A DNA stretch of 64,000 bases from Alphaproteobacteria bacterium (GCA_028285105.1 JANQQE010000011.1:757856-821855), one strand, 5' to 3'. Positions 17,605 through 27,951 are shown, counted from the first letter of the stretch. Notes: generated from the letters alone by a model not told the origin. Made by a program: numbers and translations.

Positions 17605-18837
17605 CTAAGCCGTCGGATGGGTTTTGTCGAGCTCAAACGCCTTATGCACCGCTTGAAGCGCTCTTGGTCCGTGCTCTTGCGGGACGATGCAGCTGATGAC
17701 GATTTCGCTGGTTGAGATGGTGTCGATATTAACCTTGGCGTCGCGGAGCGCTTCGAACATTCTAGCGGCGACGGCTGCGTGCGAGCGCATGCCGACCCCG
17801 ACGACACTAACTTTCGACACGTTTTCATCGAGTTCGACCGGTCCGAACCCGCGTGCTTCGGCCATCCTTCGGCAGACTTCGACACCTTCCAGCGCTTGAT
17901 CCTGATTGGTGCTGAACCCAACGTTTGCGAGTTTGCGATCGTCGTAGAAGTTCTGAATGATGTCGTCCACCACAATGTGATGCTTGCCCACTTCGGCAAA
18001 AATCTCCGCCGCGATACCCGGTTCGTTCGGCACGCGGGTCATCACGATGGTGGCGAGGTCGACTTTGAGCGATGCGCCGCGGACAGCCACATCTTCCATT
18101 CCAGGCGTTTTTTCCATGATCATGGTCCCTGGCTGATCGGTCAGCGAACTACGTACGTGAATGGGAACGTTGTATTTCTTGGCAAACTCGATCGCCCGCG
18201 AGTGCATTACACCAGCCCCCGCGCCAGCCATCTCGAGCATTTCGTCGTAGCTGATGGCTTCGAGCTTTCGCGCTTCCGGCACAACGCGCGGATCCGACGT
18301 ATAAATGCCATCAACATCGGTATAGATTTCGCAAATTTCGGCATCAAGCACAGCTGCGAGCGCGGCGGCTGTCGTATCGGATGCACCGCGCCCCATCGTC
18401 GTGATCTCACCGGATTCATCAACGCCCTGAAACCCAGCCACAATCACAATCCTGCCAGCATCGAGTTCCCGAAACAAACGCTCTTTCGAAATGTTTTGAA
18501 TTCGAGCCTGCGAGTGGCGGTTGTCGGTCATCAAGCCCAACTGCCCACCAGTCAGACTGATCGCCTCGTGCCCCACCGATTGAATCGCCATCGCCATCAG
18601 TGCGATCGACACCTGCTCCCCCGTCGTGAGCAGCATGTCCATCTCGCGACGCGGCGGTATGGGCGTGACTTCTCGTGCCAGATCGATGAGGTGATCAGTC
18701 GTCTTACCCATTGCAGAAACAACCAGCACGACCTTCTTACCGTCGAGCTTCGAACGAATCGCACGCCGGGCAGCGCGGTGAATCTTGTCGGCATTGGCCA
18801 CAGAAGTACCGCCGAATTTTTGCACGATCAATGCCAT
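17605..18837 (-). CDS. lysC: Aspartate kinase
   Basis: Phosphorylates aspartate, the first step towards lysine, threonine and methionine. The N-terminal kinase domain opens with VQKFGGTSVAN (residues 5-15) and includes the EIYTDVDGIYTSDPRVVPEA segment. Two C-terminal ACT domains (about 265-330 and 340-405) give the usual allosteric site for feedback by lysine and/or threonine. The length of 410 residues is typical of monofunctional single-start enzymes. Homoserine dehydrogenase and an apgM-type gene lie 1-5 kb upstream on the same strand, but an unknown gene separates them from lysC. Confidence 0.95.
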   Translation of the reverse strand: MALIVQKFGGTSVANADKIHRAARRAIRSKLDGKKVVLVVSAMGKTTDHLIDLAREVTPIPPRREMDMLLTTGEQVSIALMAMAIQSVGHEAISLTGGQLGLMTDNRHSQARIQNISKERLFRELDAGRIVIVAGFQGVDESGEITTMGRGASDTTAAALAAVLDAEICEIYTDVDGIYTSDPRVVPEARKLEAISYDEMLEMAGAGAGVMHSRAIEFAKKYNVPIHVRSSLTDQPGTMIMEKTPGMEDVAVRGASLKVDLATIVMTRVPNEPGIAAEIFAEVGKHHIVVDDIIQNFYDDRKLANVGFSTNQDQALEGVEVCRRMAEARGFGPVELDENVSKVSVVGVGMRSHAAVAARMFEALRDAKVNIDTISTSEIVISCIVPQEHGPRALQAVHKAFELDKTHPTA

Positions 18838-19061
18838 GATCGGACCATTCTAAACCTTTGGGAAGTGAAAATCGATAGGACGGATTCGACCACATATATG
18901 CAGCAAACATCCGATATCCAGCACCCAAGTCACGTGCTTGAAATCACCTACTTTCTGGATCGAATCGTGGCAGTGGTCTTGGATGGGGCGAGCGCACCAG
19001 TAGATTTACCGTTTGGCGGCACCCGTTAAGACGGTTCAGAAACTGAGCGGTTGATTGGGTT

Positions 19062-19715
19062 TCAAGCCATCGTGCGCACGGGGCGTGTCGCCGATACATC
19101 GCTTGTGTCTTGCGATGTTGCTGCTGGCTTCGGTGCTTCAGCGGACTGCGCTTTAGCTGACGGCGCTTCAGGGCGACAGCAAACAACGACAGGCGTGTTG
19201 CGTTTGTTCGCCCGCTGCACTTTGCGCATCGTCGCGATGGCGTCTTCGATTCGCATCGGGTGGCGCGAGTCAGCCGCTCCCGGACGACGACCGTCAATCA
19301 CGTGGATTTCGTGATACACCGTCACAGCCGCCTGTTCGATGACGCCCTCGGCTTCAAGATCGCTGATGTAACAATGCCCGATCAAGCGCCAATGCGGAAC
19401 GACCCTGCGAAGCATGTTGAGTTGATGTATCAAAATGCCATGAAGCAAACTGCCCTTGGTGGCTTGAAAATGAACGGAGATTGGAGCATCCGACCAGCGT
19501 TGGATCAGTTCCATCCAGAAGTAATCGTCCAACCAGGGCGCAGCTTCCCCATCGTTGTTGGTGGCTTCCAGATGAATCTCGTGAGGCGCATCGCCATCAA
19601 GTCCCGCAAGCGAGCCGTCGGTGTCAAACGCAAACTGCAAGCATCTCTCATTCCCAGGCTTGCGGCGTCGCTGCATCGTTGACATGCGTTGCTCTTTTCG
19701 CAACAAGGTACTCAT
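19062..19715 (-). CDS. Protein of unknown function
   Basis: About 217 residues from this ATG, which has GGAG at 9-base spacing; a longer frame begins at 19781. The N-terminus is basic (QRRRKPGNERC) and the C-terminal 40 residues are alanine, serine and proline rich, probably disordered. The middle (residues about 25-150) mixes alpha and beta with HEIHLEATNND, WLDDYFWMELIQRW and VVPHWRLIGHCYISD; it has no signal peptide or membrane segment, and I recognise no family. It sits between apgM and lysC without overlap to either. Confidence 0.55.
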   Translation of the reverse strand: MSTLLRKEQRMSTMQRRRKPGNERCLQFAFDTDGSLAGLDGDAPHEIHLEATNNDGEAAPWLDDYFWMELIQRWSDAPISVHFQATKGSLLHGILIHQLNMLRRVVPHWRLIGHCYISDLEAEGVIEQAAVTVYHEIHVIDGRRPGAADSRHPMRIEDAIATMRKVQRANKRNTPVVVCCRPEAPSAKAQSAEAPKPAATSQDTSDVSATRPVRTMA

Positions 19716-19984
19716 CGATAAAGACTCCACTGCAGATCGAAAAAAACCGTTTTGCTCCAGCGCATGTTTATCGTCCTCCAACGTCCGAGAACTTTATGGC
19801 AGCACTGCAAACCCGGCTCACAATGCAGCAAACGGGGTCGTTCAATTCGAGCATACGAGCCATAACTGCATCTACAACAATGATTTACAGCCCCCAACGG
19901 CGCAATTTCCCCAAGTCATTGCGCTGGCATACTTTTTTTGAATTTTTGAATCGTGAGGGGGACGAGGCAAGCCCGATTGCGGTT

Positions 19985-21172
19985 TCAGACTTTCAGGAAG
20001 TACTCCATCATTTCGCAGCCGGGATCGATGAGCAGTTTGCTTTGCTGGGCGTTCGTCTCACCGAATGGTTTTTGCATCACAGATTCAATTCCAGTGCCGG
20101 CCATGCATAGTGGCGGAGGTGTTCGGGTGTGCATGCGTGTGGAAACCGGGGTCGGGTGATCGGGCACGACAACGATCTTCCATGCGTCAAACGTTTTCAA
20201 TTTTTCAAGCACCGGTCCAACGATGTGCAAATCGATTTGTTCGATCGCTTTGATCTTCGCTTCGTAGTCGCCTAGGTGACCAGCTTCGTCGGGCGCTTCG
20301 ATGTGAACCAGCGCAAGGTCGTATCGATCCAGCGCATCGACCGTCGCCTTCCCCTTCGCAACATAATCCGTATCGAGATAGCCTGTTGCCGTTGGTACGT
20401 CGATCTGATCAAACCCAATCAACGACGTAATGCCGCGAATCAAATCGACCGCCGCAATGGATGCTCCCTTGACACCAAATCGATCGGCAAAAAGTGGCAA
20501 CTCCTTGACGCGCCCATAACCCCAAAGCCAGATGTTCGTTGCAGGGTTGTCGCCCAATTCGCAGCGCACCGTATTGACTTCATGATCGCGTAAAACGTCT
20601 GCCGCGCGTTTCATGATTTCCTGCACGCGCTCGCCATGATCGCCATGTGGCAAGTAACCTGCCACCGGTTGATCGGGAATGTCGTGCGGGGGTGTGCAGG
20701 TGCATCGCAATTCGCCGGCATCGCGCAAGACCATCAAATGGCGATATTGCACACCTTCGAAAAAATCGACGGGCTCGTTTTCGAATTCGCGATTCAAGTC
20801 AGCGACAAGTCGCGACGCTTCCGGCTGAGAGATATGGCCGGCCGTAAAGTCCCGCATCACATCCGAATCGATCGTCACCAAATTGCAGCGAAACACGAGA
20901 TCATCGCTACCAACGCTAATCCCTTGCGCAAACGCTTCCAACGGCGCGCGACCGGTGTAACTGGTATGGGGGTCGTAACCGACAACTGAAAGAGTGGCGA
21001 CATCACTTCCCGGCAGAAACTCCTTGGGCACGGTGACGATCCGCCCCTGACGCCCATGCGTCGAAATCCAGTCGATATTGGGCGTTTTGGCGGCTTCGAG
21101 AACGGTTTGCCCGCCCAGTTCGTCCAGCGGTTCGTCGGCTGCACCATCGGGTAAAATCATCGCATACTTCAT
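19985..21172 (-). CDS. ApgM-type phosphoglycerate mutase homologue, candidate homoserine kinase
   Basis: Alkaline-phosphatase superfamily, archaeal-type cofactor-independent phosphoglycerate mutase fold, 395 residues. MILPDGAAD at residue 5 gives the first metal aspartate, LPGSDVATLSVVGYD (about residues 53-67) carries the nucleophilic serine, and DHPTPVSTRMHT (about 335-346) holds the C-terminal metal ligands. The start overlaps the end of homoserine dehydrogenase by 4 bases (ATGA). A clade of these proteins that lies next to threonine genes has been proposed as a non-orthologous homoserine kinase (TIGR02535). The junction here fits that; glycolytic mutase activity remains the alternative. 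Confidence 0.85.
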   Translation of the reverse strand: MKYAMILPDGAADEPLDELGGQTVLEAAKTPNIDWISTHGRQGRIVTVPKEFLPGSDVATLSVVGYDPHTSYTGRAPLEAFAQGISVGSDDLVFRCNLVTIDSDVMRDFTAGHISQPEASRLVADLNREFENEPVDFFEGVQYRHLMVLRDAGELRCTCTPPHDIPDQPVAGYLPHGDHGERVQEIMKRAADVLRDHEVNTVRCELGDNPATNIWLWGYGRVKELPLFADRFGVKGASIAAVDLIRGITSLIGFDQIDVPTATGYLDTDYVAKGKATVDALDRYDLALVHIEAPDEAGHLGDYEAKIKAIEQIDLHIVGPVLEKLKTFDAWKIVVVPDHPTPVSTRMHTRTPPPLCMAGTGIESVMQKPFGETNAQQSKLLIDPGCEMMEYFLKV

Positions 21173-22461
21173 CTGTTTGTTTCCTGCGGCAGGATGCGAA
21201 TGAACTTCGGTGATTCAGCAAGGGATAGCGTTTCCTGAATGTCGGCGAGTTTGTTCTTGAACCTCGATTCCGCCATCACCGCGGTGATTGCAATCGCTGA
21301 ATCGTTTTGGGAATTCGGCGCAAGGTGCTTCCATTCGACGTCGCAGCCTTTGAGTTTGTCGACAGATGATGCAGCATCATTGGCGGACGCCCGAACGAAG
21401 TAGGCATACCCGCGTTCGTTCGCATCCCGATGCTTGGGTGTAGCTGTTCGGTCATTGTAAACACGAATCTGCTCGAACGTCTTCTGCGCCGCACCAGTGG
21501 CGACATCGATCATGTCGGCCACCACGGCGCTTGCGGTCGGCAGGCTTCCGGCACCTGCTCCGGCGTAAAACGTTTCGCCGACAACGTCACTCTGCACAAC
21601 GACCGCCCCACTTGTACCGTTCATGCCAGCCAACGTTTCGCCGTGCGGAATCAACGTCGGATGCACGCTTAATGAAACCGCGCCATCATCGAATCGCTTT
21701 CCGATTCCGATGAGCTTGCAGGCATACCCGAGTTCTTGAGCCGTTTGTAGGTCGGTTAATTCGATGGATTCAATGCCTTCCATCGCAACGTTGTCGCCGT
21801 CGAGATTCAACCCGAACGCGAGCGACGCCAAAATGGTCAACTTGTGTGCGGTATCTCCACCGCCTACATCGAGCGTTGGATCGGCTTCGGCGTATCCGGC
21901 TTGCTGTGCAGACTTTAAGGCGTCGGCATATGACGCCCCGCCGCTCAGCATTTCGGTCAAAATGTAATTGCACGTGCTGTTAAAGATGCCCATGATCGAC
22001 GTGTTGCAATTCGCCTGCAATCCCCGAAGCAGCGCCCCAATTATCGGCAGCCCACCCACGCAACTTGCTTCAAACGCGATGCAAGTGTTGCCTTTTCGAG
22101 CGGCTTCGTAGACTTCAACGCCATGATGGGCAAGCAGCGCCTTGTTGGCCGTCACCACCGGGACGCTGCGTTGCAGGGCAGCCAACACCACCTCGCGTGC
22201 CCGATCGGTTCCGCCCATGACTTCCACGACCATGTCCGCATCGACAGCTGCCAGCTCGTTGGGGTCATCCGTAAACAACGACGAATCAAACGGCACGTCG
22301 CGATTCTTCGACGCATCCGAAACCAAGGCCTTAACAATCTCAAACCGCAAGCCCGTACGATGGGCCAACGCTTCACCGCGATTGATCACAATCTCTGCCA
22401 CCCCACCACCAACCGTACCACAACCAGCCAACGCCACCCGAATTGTCTTCACGTCAGACAT
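21169..22461 (-). CDS. hom: Homoserine dehydrogenase
   Basis: Reduces aspartate semialdehyde to homoserine with NAD(P)H, at the branch to threonine and methionine. The Rossmann motif is VALAGCGTVGGG (about residues 8-19). The catalytic core includes FNSTCNYILTEM and the AEADPTLDVGGGDTAHKL segment holding the substrate-binding acidic residues and lysine. An ACT domain forms the last 80 residues, suggesting threonine feedback. An ATG 8 codons upstream (22485) abuts the priA stop; 22461, preceded by GGAG, matches family starts better. It lies 24 bases after priA and overlaps the apgM-type gene. Confidence 0.95.
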   Translation of the reverse strand: MSDVKTIRVALAGCGTVGGGVAEIVINRGEALAHRTGLRFEIVKALVSDASKNRDVPFDSSLFTDDPNELAAVDADMVVEVMGGTDRAREVVLAALQRSVPVVTANKALLAHHGVEVYEAARKGNTCIAFEASCVGGLPIIGALLRGLQANCNTSIMGIFNSTCNYILTEMLSGGASYADALKSAQQAGYAEADPTLDVGGGDTAHKLTILASLAFGLNLDGDNVAMEGIESIELTDLQTAQELGYACKLIGIGKRFDDGAVSLSVHPTLIPHGETLAGMNGTSGAVVVQSDVVGETFYAGAGAGSLPTASAVVADMIDVATGAAQKTFEQIRVYNDRTATPKHRDANERGYAYFVRASANDAASSVDKLKGCDVEWKHLAPNSQNDSAIAITAVMAESRFKNKLADIQETLSLAESPKFIRILPQETNR

Positions 22462-22485
22462 GCTTGTCCCATTCTCCAAACGCAA

Positions 22486-24777
22486 CTACGACAACGAAAC
22501 CGGATCGACATCGATCATCAACGAACGCGACTTCGATTTGAAACCACCCGACGCTCGGACAGCCGCCAACACCTTATTCAATTCCGTCGCCGACTGCGCA
22601 ACCAACAACAACTCAAACCGATACGAACCGCGCAACCGCTCCAGCACGCATGGATGCGGACCCAACACGCGAACGTTCGATGCTTCGCTTCCCAATTCTT
22701 CCACCACCGAGCGAATCCGATCCGCAATCGCATTCCCATCGGTGACCAGTTCGCTCTCCCGCTTACCGGAAATCACGATTCGGGCCATCCGCGTGAACGG
22801 CGGAAGGTACTGCTCTCTGCGGAAAGCTAATTCGGATTCGACAAATGAACAATAGTCGTGGGTCAATGAGCACCGAAGTGCTGGCAAGTTTGGCGAAAGC
22901 GTCTGCACCAAGACCCGCCCTTCAATCTCTGCCCGACCGGCTCGGCCAGCCACCTGGGTCACCAACTGAAACAGCCTCTCGCTCGCCCGAAAATCGCCCG
23001 CCGCACCTGCAAGGTCCGCACCGATCACACCGACCAGCGCGACACTCGGAAAGTCCAACCCTTTCGCGATCATCTGCGTCCCGAGCAGAATATCAACCTC
23101 GCCCTGCTCCATGCTCTTGACCAGTTCGGTGTACTTGGACGCATGGGTCATCGTGTCGCTGTCAGCCCGCATGATCCGAACCGTCGGAAACATCTGTTTC
23201 AATTCATCCTCGACGCGCTCCGCCCCACCGCCACCCGTCAGCAACCTGCCCCCACAAGACATCTGCGGACAGCGATGCGGTATCGGTGCCTGCTCATGGC
23301 AATGATGGCACAGCACGATCTTCCGCAAACGATGCAGGATCATCCCGGCATTGCATCGACGACACTCGATCCGCGATTTGCAAGATGGACAAAACAACCA
23401 CGACGCAAACCCGCGACGATTGATCAATACTACCGCTTGCTGCTTGCGCTCAAGCGTTTCAGCCAGCGCACTTTGCAGCGGTTGAGAAATTGTTACGGTC
23501 TTATCCGGCGCGGACCGATGCGTCATGTCGACCAGCTTGACGGCTGGCATCGATCGATCCATCACCCGCGTCGGCAGATCCAACCGCTCGTACGCTTTTC
23601 GATGCAGGCAGTTATTCCAAGTTTCAAGCGAAGGCGTCGCCGAACCCAGCACGATTGGAATGCCTAGCTTCTGTGCCCGCATGATCGCCACATCGCGCAC
23701 ATGGAACCGAGGACTTTGCAGATTCTTGTAACTCGGTTCCTGCTCTTCATCGACGACGATCAAACCAACATCCGGGCACGGTGCAAAGATCGCACTTCGC
23801 GTCCCAATCACGACCGGCGTTTTTCCCTGGCGAATATCCTCCCACGCGAGCGATCGCTGCGCACCGGTCAAGCCGCTATGAATCACAGCCACCCGATCAA
23901 ACCTCTCAGCTACCCGCTTCATCAACTGTGCGGTGAGGGCAATTTCCGGAACCAGCATGATCGCCTGTTGCCCGGAATCCACCACCCGCTGCATCGCGCG
24001 AATGTAGACTTCGGTCTTACCGCTTCCACTGACGCCATACAGCAAGAACGCCTTGAATGCTGCTTCGGCGATGCCGGATTCGATTCGATTGAGCGACTTT
24101 TGTTGGGCATCGTTGATCGAATAGGCCGGAGTCAACTTTGCGGCTTGGACGGGTTCATACGATACTGCCTCTCTCGATTGCGTCTCTTCAACCCACCGCT
24201 TGTCGATCAAACCGCGAAGTGTGGCACGAGACGCATCCGCTTTTTCCAAAAGCGTGCCCACTTCAATCGGAGATTCGTTCTCTTGAAGTACGGCGATAAC
24301 CTGCTTTTGCTTTTGCCCGAGTCGCGCGTTTGCAATCGTTTCTGCGTCAGCCAACAGCCGCGCGTGGCGAACCGTTTTGAAACCGCGTTTTTTGCGCACC
24401 GCTTCCGGCACCATCGCCGCCAACGTACGCCCAAGCGGACAGTAGTAATAATCCGAAATCCACTTGCCCAGATCGATCAGATGATCGCTGAGCGAACCGG
24501 CTTCTTCGAGAATTTCTGCGATGGGTTTGAGTGTTGAATTCCACGGACCGCGCGTAACCGACACCACAATCGCCGGTGCCAACCGCCCTTTGCGACCGAA
24601 CGGAACCATCACACGCCGACCGGGCAGCACACGATCTTCCGCATCTTCCTCAACCGTATAAGTGTAAAGCTTGTCGATGGGTGCAACCGGGGCGACGGAA
24701 ACCAGCACTGCTTCGGTTGGTTCGCCAGCTTCAACCCAAAGCGGCGCAGTATGATCGACAGTCTTTCGCCTGGGCAT
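22486..24777 (-). CDS. priA: Primosomal replication restart helicase PriA
   Basis: A 3'-to-5' DNA helicase that reloads the replisome at stalled forks. From the N-terminus: a 3'BD domain, a winged helix, the helicase core with Walker A GVSGSGKTEVY (about residues 244-254) and DEEQE in place of DEAH (near 340), and the zinc module with its cysteine pairs (CPSCKSRIECRRC and CHHC...CPQMSCGG, around residues 460-500). The length of 763 residues is usual. It is the first gene before hom, 24 bases apart, a pairing that probably reflects co-transcription more than function. Confidence 0.95.
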   Translation of the reverse strand: MPRRKTVDHTAPLWVEAGEPTEAVLVSVAPVAPIDKLYTYTVEEDAEDRVLPGRRVMVPFGRKGRLAPAIVVSVTRGPWNSTLKPIAEILEEAGSLSDHLIDLGKWISDYYYCPLGRTLAAMVPEAVRKKRGFKTVRHARLLADAETIANARLGQKQKQVIAVLQENESPIEVGTLLEKADASRATLRGLIDKRWVEETQSREAVSYEPVQAAKLTPAYSINDAQQKSLNRIESGIAEAAFKAFLLYGVSGSGKTEVYIRAMQRVVDSGQQAIMLVPEIALTAQLMKRVAERFDRVAVIHSGLTGAQRSLAWEDIRQGKTPVVIGTRSAIFAPCPDVGLIVVDEEQEPSYKNLQSPRFHVRDVAIMRAQKLGIPIVLGSATPSLETWNNCLHRKAYERLDLPTRVMDRSMPAVKLVDMTHRSAPDKTVTISQPLQSALAETLERKQQAVVLINRRGFASWLFCPSCKSRIECRRCNAGMILHRLRKIVLCHHCHEQAPIPHRCPQMSCGGRLLTGGGGAERVEDELKQMFPTVRIMRADSDTMTHASKYTELVKSMEQGEVDILLGTQMIAKGLDFPSVALVGVIGADLAGAAGDFRASERLFQLVTQVAGRAGRAEIEGRVLVQTLSPNLPALRCSLTHDYCSFVESELAFRREQYLPPFTRMARIVISGKRESELVTDGNAIADRIRSVVEELGSEASNVRVLGPHPCVLERLRGSYRFELLLVAQSATELNKVLAAVRASGGFKSKSRSLMIDVDPVSLS

Positions 24778-24854
24778 GGCATTAGCCTATTGAGCATTTT
24801 CGGGAAAACAACCGTACACCGCCCGCACCGCACCGCGCATGGAAAAGCCGCGCA

Positions 24855-24885
24855 TAAAAAAACCGCACAGGAAAACCCACGCGGT
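24855..24885 (-). terminator. Rho-independent terminator of the small basic gene
   Basis: On the minus strand, ACCGC and GCGGT enclose a loop that itself can pair GG with CC, followed directly by seven T. It lies 40 bases after the stop of the gene at 24927-25163 and upstream of priA. Confidence 0.6.
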
Positions 24886-24926
24886 ATTCAAGATACGTCA
24901 ATGCCAATCGCCCGAAAGCGACGGAC

Positions 24927-25163
24927 CTAGCTCGTCAACTTGGCGATGTCTTCCGGCGTCAACTTTGAAGCAGGCTTTTCCAACTTGCGAGAAATCCAGC
25001 TCATCACCACCGGCGTGTATGGCAGACTGCCACCCTTGATGGCCTCCATCATCCGAGCGTCGCGACGGCTACGCTCCTTCATCTTGACGATAACGTTGCG
25101 AGCTTTGGTATCCGCCGCGTCCTGCTGACGATAGCGGTGAAACATGCTGCGGGTAACTTTCAT
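24927..25163 (-). CDS. Small basic protein of unknown function
   Basis: 78 residues, strongly basic in the first half (HRYRQQ, KMKERSRRDARM), with a C-terminal motif SKLTPEDIAKLT that resembles a helix cap. GGAG lies upstream of the ATG and a terminator follows, so it looks like a single-gene unit. It may bind nucleic acid by charge, but this is only inference. No family recognised. Confidence 0.6.
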   Translation of the reverse strand: MKVTRSMFHRYRQQDAADTKARNVIVKMKERSRRDARMMEAIKGGSLPYTPVVMSWISRKLEKPASKLTPEDIAKLTS

Positions 25164-25269
25164 CGGACTGATACTCCAAAGGCGTTTTCCAAGTCAATCG
25201 AGCCGGGTAGTTTACGCGATCATTCCAAACATCTCAAGGCGTCAAATCAGCTGTATCGCGCTCAAAATG

Positions 25270-25309
25270 AAAGAAAAGCGGCGATGCCCAATCGCTTGAG
25301 CATCGCCGC
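25270..25309 (-). terminator. Rho-independent terminator of groES-groEL
   Basis: On the minus strand a perfect 10-base stem, GCGGCGATGC with GCATCGCCGC, is followed by TTTTCTTT. It starts about 50 bases after the stop of groEL at 25362. Confidence 0.85.
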
Positions 25310-25361
25310 CGTATATGAAACAGGCAGATCGCGTCCTGACGGACGCATGTTGGCTGGCGAC

Positions 25362-27056
25362 TTACATCATGCCGCCCATGCCACCCATGCCTGGCATTCC
25401 ACCCATGCCGCCCATGCCTCCGGGCATTCCGCCACCTGGCATGCCGCCCGGTGCGCCGCCGGCAGGCTTGTCTTCTTTGATCTCGCAGATCGCAGCGTCG
25501 GTCGTCAACAGCAGTGACGCAATCGACGACGCATTCTGAATTGCGATGCGCTCGACCTTCGCCGGAACGAGAACGCCCATCTTGATCATGTCGCCATACT
25601 CAGCCGTCAGTGCGTTGTAACCGAAGTTCTTATCCTTCGATTCGCCAACTTTCTGGACGACGATCGATCCGTCGAGACCGGCATTCGCGGCGATTTGCTT
25701 CAGCGGTGCGGAAAGTGCCCGGCGAACGATATCAACGCCGGTCTTCTCGTCGCCCTTGACCTTCTTGGCCACGGCGTCGAGAACACCCAACGCACGAATC
25801 GGAGCCACGCCGCCGCCCGGCAAAACGCCTTCTTCAACCGCGGCGCGACAGGCGTGCATCGCATCTTCGACGCGGGCTTTCTTTTCTTTCATCTCGGCTT
25901 CGGTCGATGCGCCAACGTTGACCTGTGCCACACCGCCAGCCAGCTTCGCGAGACGTTCTTCCAGCTTCTCGCGATCGTAGTCACTTGACGTGTTTTCGAT
26001 CTGGCTTTTGATCTGCTCGATACGGGCTTTGATGTCACTGCTCTTACCGCCGCCTTCGACGATCGTGGTTGTGTCCTTGTCGATGCGAACTTTCTTCGCC
26101 GAACCGAGATCGCTGAGTGCGAGGTTCTCGACCTTGATGCCCAGGTCTTCAAAGACGGCTTGTCCACCGGTGAGGATGGCCATGTCCTGAAGCATTTCCT
26201 TACGACGATCGCCAAAACCGGGAGCCTTGACAGCCGCAATGTTGAGCGTGCCACGCAAGCGGTTGACGACCAACGTCGCGAGGGCTTCGCCTTCAATGTC
26301 TTCGGCGACGATGAGCAGCGGACGACCCGACTGCGCCACCTTCTCCAACACCGGGACGATTTCCTTCACGTTGGAAATCTTCTTCTCGTGGATCAAGACG
26401 TATGGCTTTTCGAGTTCGCAGGAGAGCGTCTCGACTTTGTTGATAAAGTGCGGTGAAAGGTAGCCCTTGTCGAACTGCATACCTTCGACGAGATCGACCG
26501 ACGTCTCCAGGCTTTGCCCTTCTTCGACGGTGATGACGCCATCTTTGCCAACCTTATCCATCGCAGCCGCGATGTGCTTGCCGATTTCTTTGTCCTGATT
26601 GGCGGCACACATTCCGACCTGAGCGACCTGGGCGCTGCTTTTGACCGGTGAGCTAAGACGCTCGAATTCACCGACAACGGCTTCGACGGCTGCGTCGATA
26701 CCGCGCTTCAACGACATCGCGTTGGCACCTGCCGCCACGTTCTTAAGCCCCTCTTCGTAGATGGCTTCGGCGTATATGGTGGCTGTGGTCGTACCGTCAC
26801 CGGCGATGCTGCTGGTCTTGCTGGCCACTTCTTTGACCATTTGGGCGCCCATGTTTTCGTAACCGTCGTCAAGTTCAATTTCCTTCGCGACGGTAACGCC
26901 GTCTTTGGTGACGGTCGGCGATCCGAACGATTTTTCGATAACCACGTTGCGGCCACACGGACCGAGGGTACTCTTGACGGCTTTGGCGAGTTGGTTCACA
27001 CCGCGGCGAATCGACTCGCGGGCTTCCATGTCATAGGCAATGCGTTTTGCTGGCAT
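25362..27056 (-). CDS. groEL: Chaperonin GroEL with canonical GGM tail (paralogue 1)
   Basis: A 60-kDa chaperonin that folds proteins in a double-ring cage with GroES. Landmarks: [11 protein letters not shown] and GDGTTTAT (ATP site, about residue 85), [13 protein letters not shown] (hydrophobic substrate face), KAPGFGDRR, and [12 protein letters not shown] containing the catalytic aspartate. The C-terminus is a long run of GGM repeats, as in the main housekeeping GroEL of most bacteria. Of the three groEL genes in the window it is the only one with this tail, so it is probably the general chaperonin. GGAGAAG precedes this ATG; an upstream ATG (27086) lacks such a site. groES lies 83 bases upstream. 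Confidence 0.96.
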   Translation of the reverse strand: MPAKRIAYDMEARESIRRGVNQLAKAVKSTLGPCGRNVVIEKSFGSPTVTKDGVTVAKEIELDDGYENMGAQMVKEVASKTSSIAGDGTTTATIYAEAIYEEGLKNVAAGANAMSLKRGIDAAVEAVVGEFERLSSPVKSSAQVAQVGMCAANQDKEIGKHIAAAMDKVGKDGVITVEEGQSLETSVDLVEGMQFDKGYLSPHFINKVETLSCELEKPYVLIHEKKISNVKEIVPVLEKVAQSGRPLLIVAEDIEGEALATLVVNRLRGTLNIAAVKAPGFGDRRKEMLQDMAILTGGQAVFEDLGIKVENLALSDLGSAKKVRIDKDTTTIVEGGGKSSDIKARIEQIKSQIENTSSDYDREKLEERLAKLAGGVAQVNVGASTEAEMKEKKARVEDAMHACRAAVEEGVLPGGGVAPIRALGVLDAVAKKVKGDEKTGVDIVRRALSAPLKQIAANAGLDGSIVVQKVGESKDKNFGYNALTAEYGDMIKMGVLVPAKVERIAIQNASSIASLLLTTDAAICEIKEDKPAGGAPGGMPGGGMPGGMGGMGGMPGMGGMGGMM

Positions 27057-27139
27057 GTGTAATTCTTCTCCGGTTAAATGTGCCATACCTTAAAGGTCGG
27101 CAAATGATTTTGATCAACAACGATTGGTCGTTTTGTTAA

Positions 27140-27436
27140 CTACTCAACGACGGCCAGAATGTCCGACTCGGACATGATCAGATAATCGTCGCCACCGACT
27201 TCGACTTCCGTACCGGCATAGCTGGTGAACAGAACCTGATCGTTCTTCGAGAGTTGCATCTTTCCGCGCTCACCGGTATCGGTCACGCGACCCGGACCGA
27301 CGGCTTGGATGACGCCGCGCTTGGGCTTTTCCTTCGCCGATTCGGGAAGAAAGATACCGCCAGCCGTCACGTCGTCTGCTTCCAAACGCTTGACAATGAC
27401 CTTGTCTCCGAGGGGTTTCATTTTGGGTTTTGCCAT
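27140..27436 (-). CDS. groES: Co-chaperonin GroES (paralogue 1)
   Basis: The 98-residue lid of the GroEL cage. It begins KPLGDKVIVKRLEADD; the mobile loop that docks on GroEL is DVTAGGIFLPESAKEKP (about residues 20-36), with the conserved GGI[FV]LP core. AAGGAGAG precedes the ATG. It is first in a two-gene unit with groEL. I see no CIRCE inverted repeat upstream, so HrcA control of the usual kind is not supported. Confidence 0.95.
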   Translation of the reverse strand: MAKPKMKPLGDKVIVKRLEADDVTAGGIFLPESAKEKPKRGVIQAVGPGRVTDTGERGKMQLSKNDQVLFTSYAGTEVEVGGDDYLIMSESDILAVVE

Positions 27437-27951
27437 CGAATAGCTCTCCTTGCTTGTGTGCCGCGATCGGTCTCGACCGTCGCGAAATGTTCTCGTTCAG
27501 TGACCGACATACACCCGGCGTCGGCACCGCGAATTTCGATTGAGGACGGTATGAAAAATCACAGCCCGCCCGATTCCCTGGATCTTCAAAACTGAACCGG
27601 AAAGGTGTCGGGATTCAACGATCCCACACCGGTTCCACAGAAACCCAGATGCAAGGACGATGCCATTCGAATTGCCCGAATATGGAAAATCCAATTGGGC
27701 CCGACAAAACCACGCAACCTGTTATTAGATAAAAAGTTACGAACAACCAGCCATCCGGCACCCAGGCTCAGGACCTTCTGCCGAACCGGCTGGGACTCTG
27801 TCATTATCGATATTCCGGATCACCAAACTGCCAGATTGGCACATCAATCTCCCCCACTGGCGACCGGAAGGGGTCGGCCATACGATCCCACCTAACGTCA
27901 GTTCTGTCGGCACCGATGCTGCTCACTTTCGCCCAAGCGAGGAATCCACGC
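27437..27951. other. Divergent intergenic region between groES and the ThDP synthase gene
   Basis: About 515 bases without a convincing gene. It must hold promoters for both directions. I see a small hairpin near 27470 (CGGTC-TC-GACCG, extendable by three pairs with a bulge) and no TTAGCACTC-type CIRCE element. A 72-codon frame at 27586-27804 has neither protein-like composition nor a ribosome site. Confidence 0.5.

Noticed and set aside
17779..19029. 416-codon plus-strand frame over aspartokinase
   Set aside because: His/Arg-rich composition without domains; complementary to lysC, which has all kinase motifs.
27437..27600. CIRCE/HrcA operator upstream of groES
   Set aside because: No TTAGCACTC-N9-GAGTGCTAA or near variant on either strand; also absent upstream of the groEL at 46152.
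27586..27804. 72-codon minus-strand frame in the groES/ThDP synthase gap
   Set aside because: No ribosome site, no domain, composition unlike neighbours.
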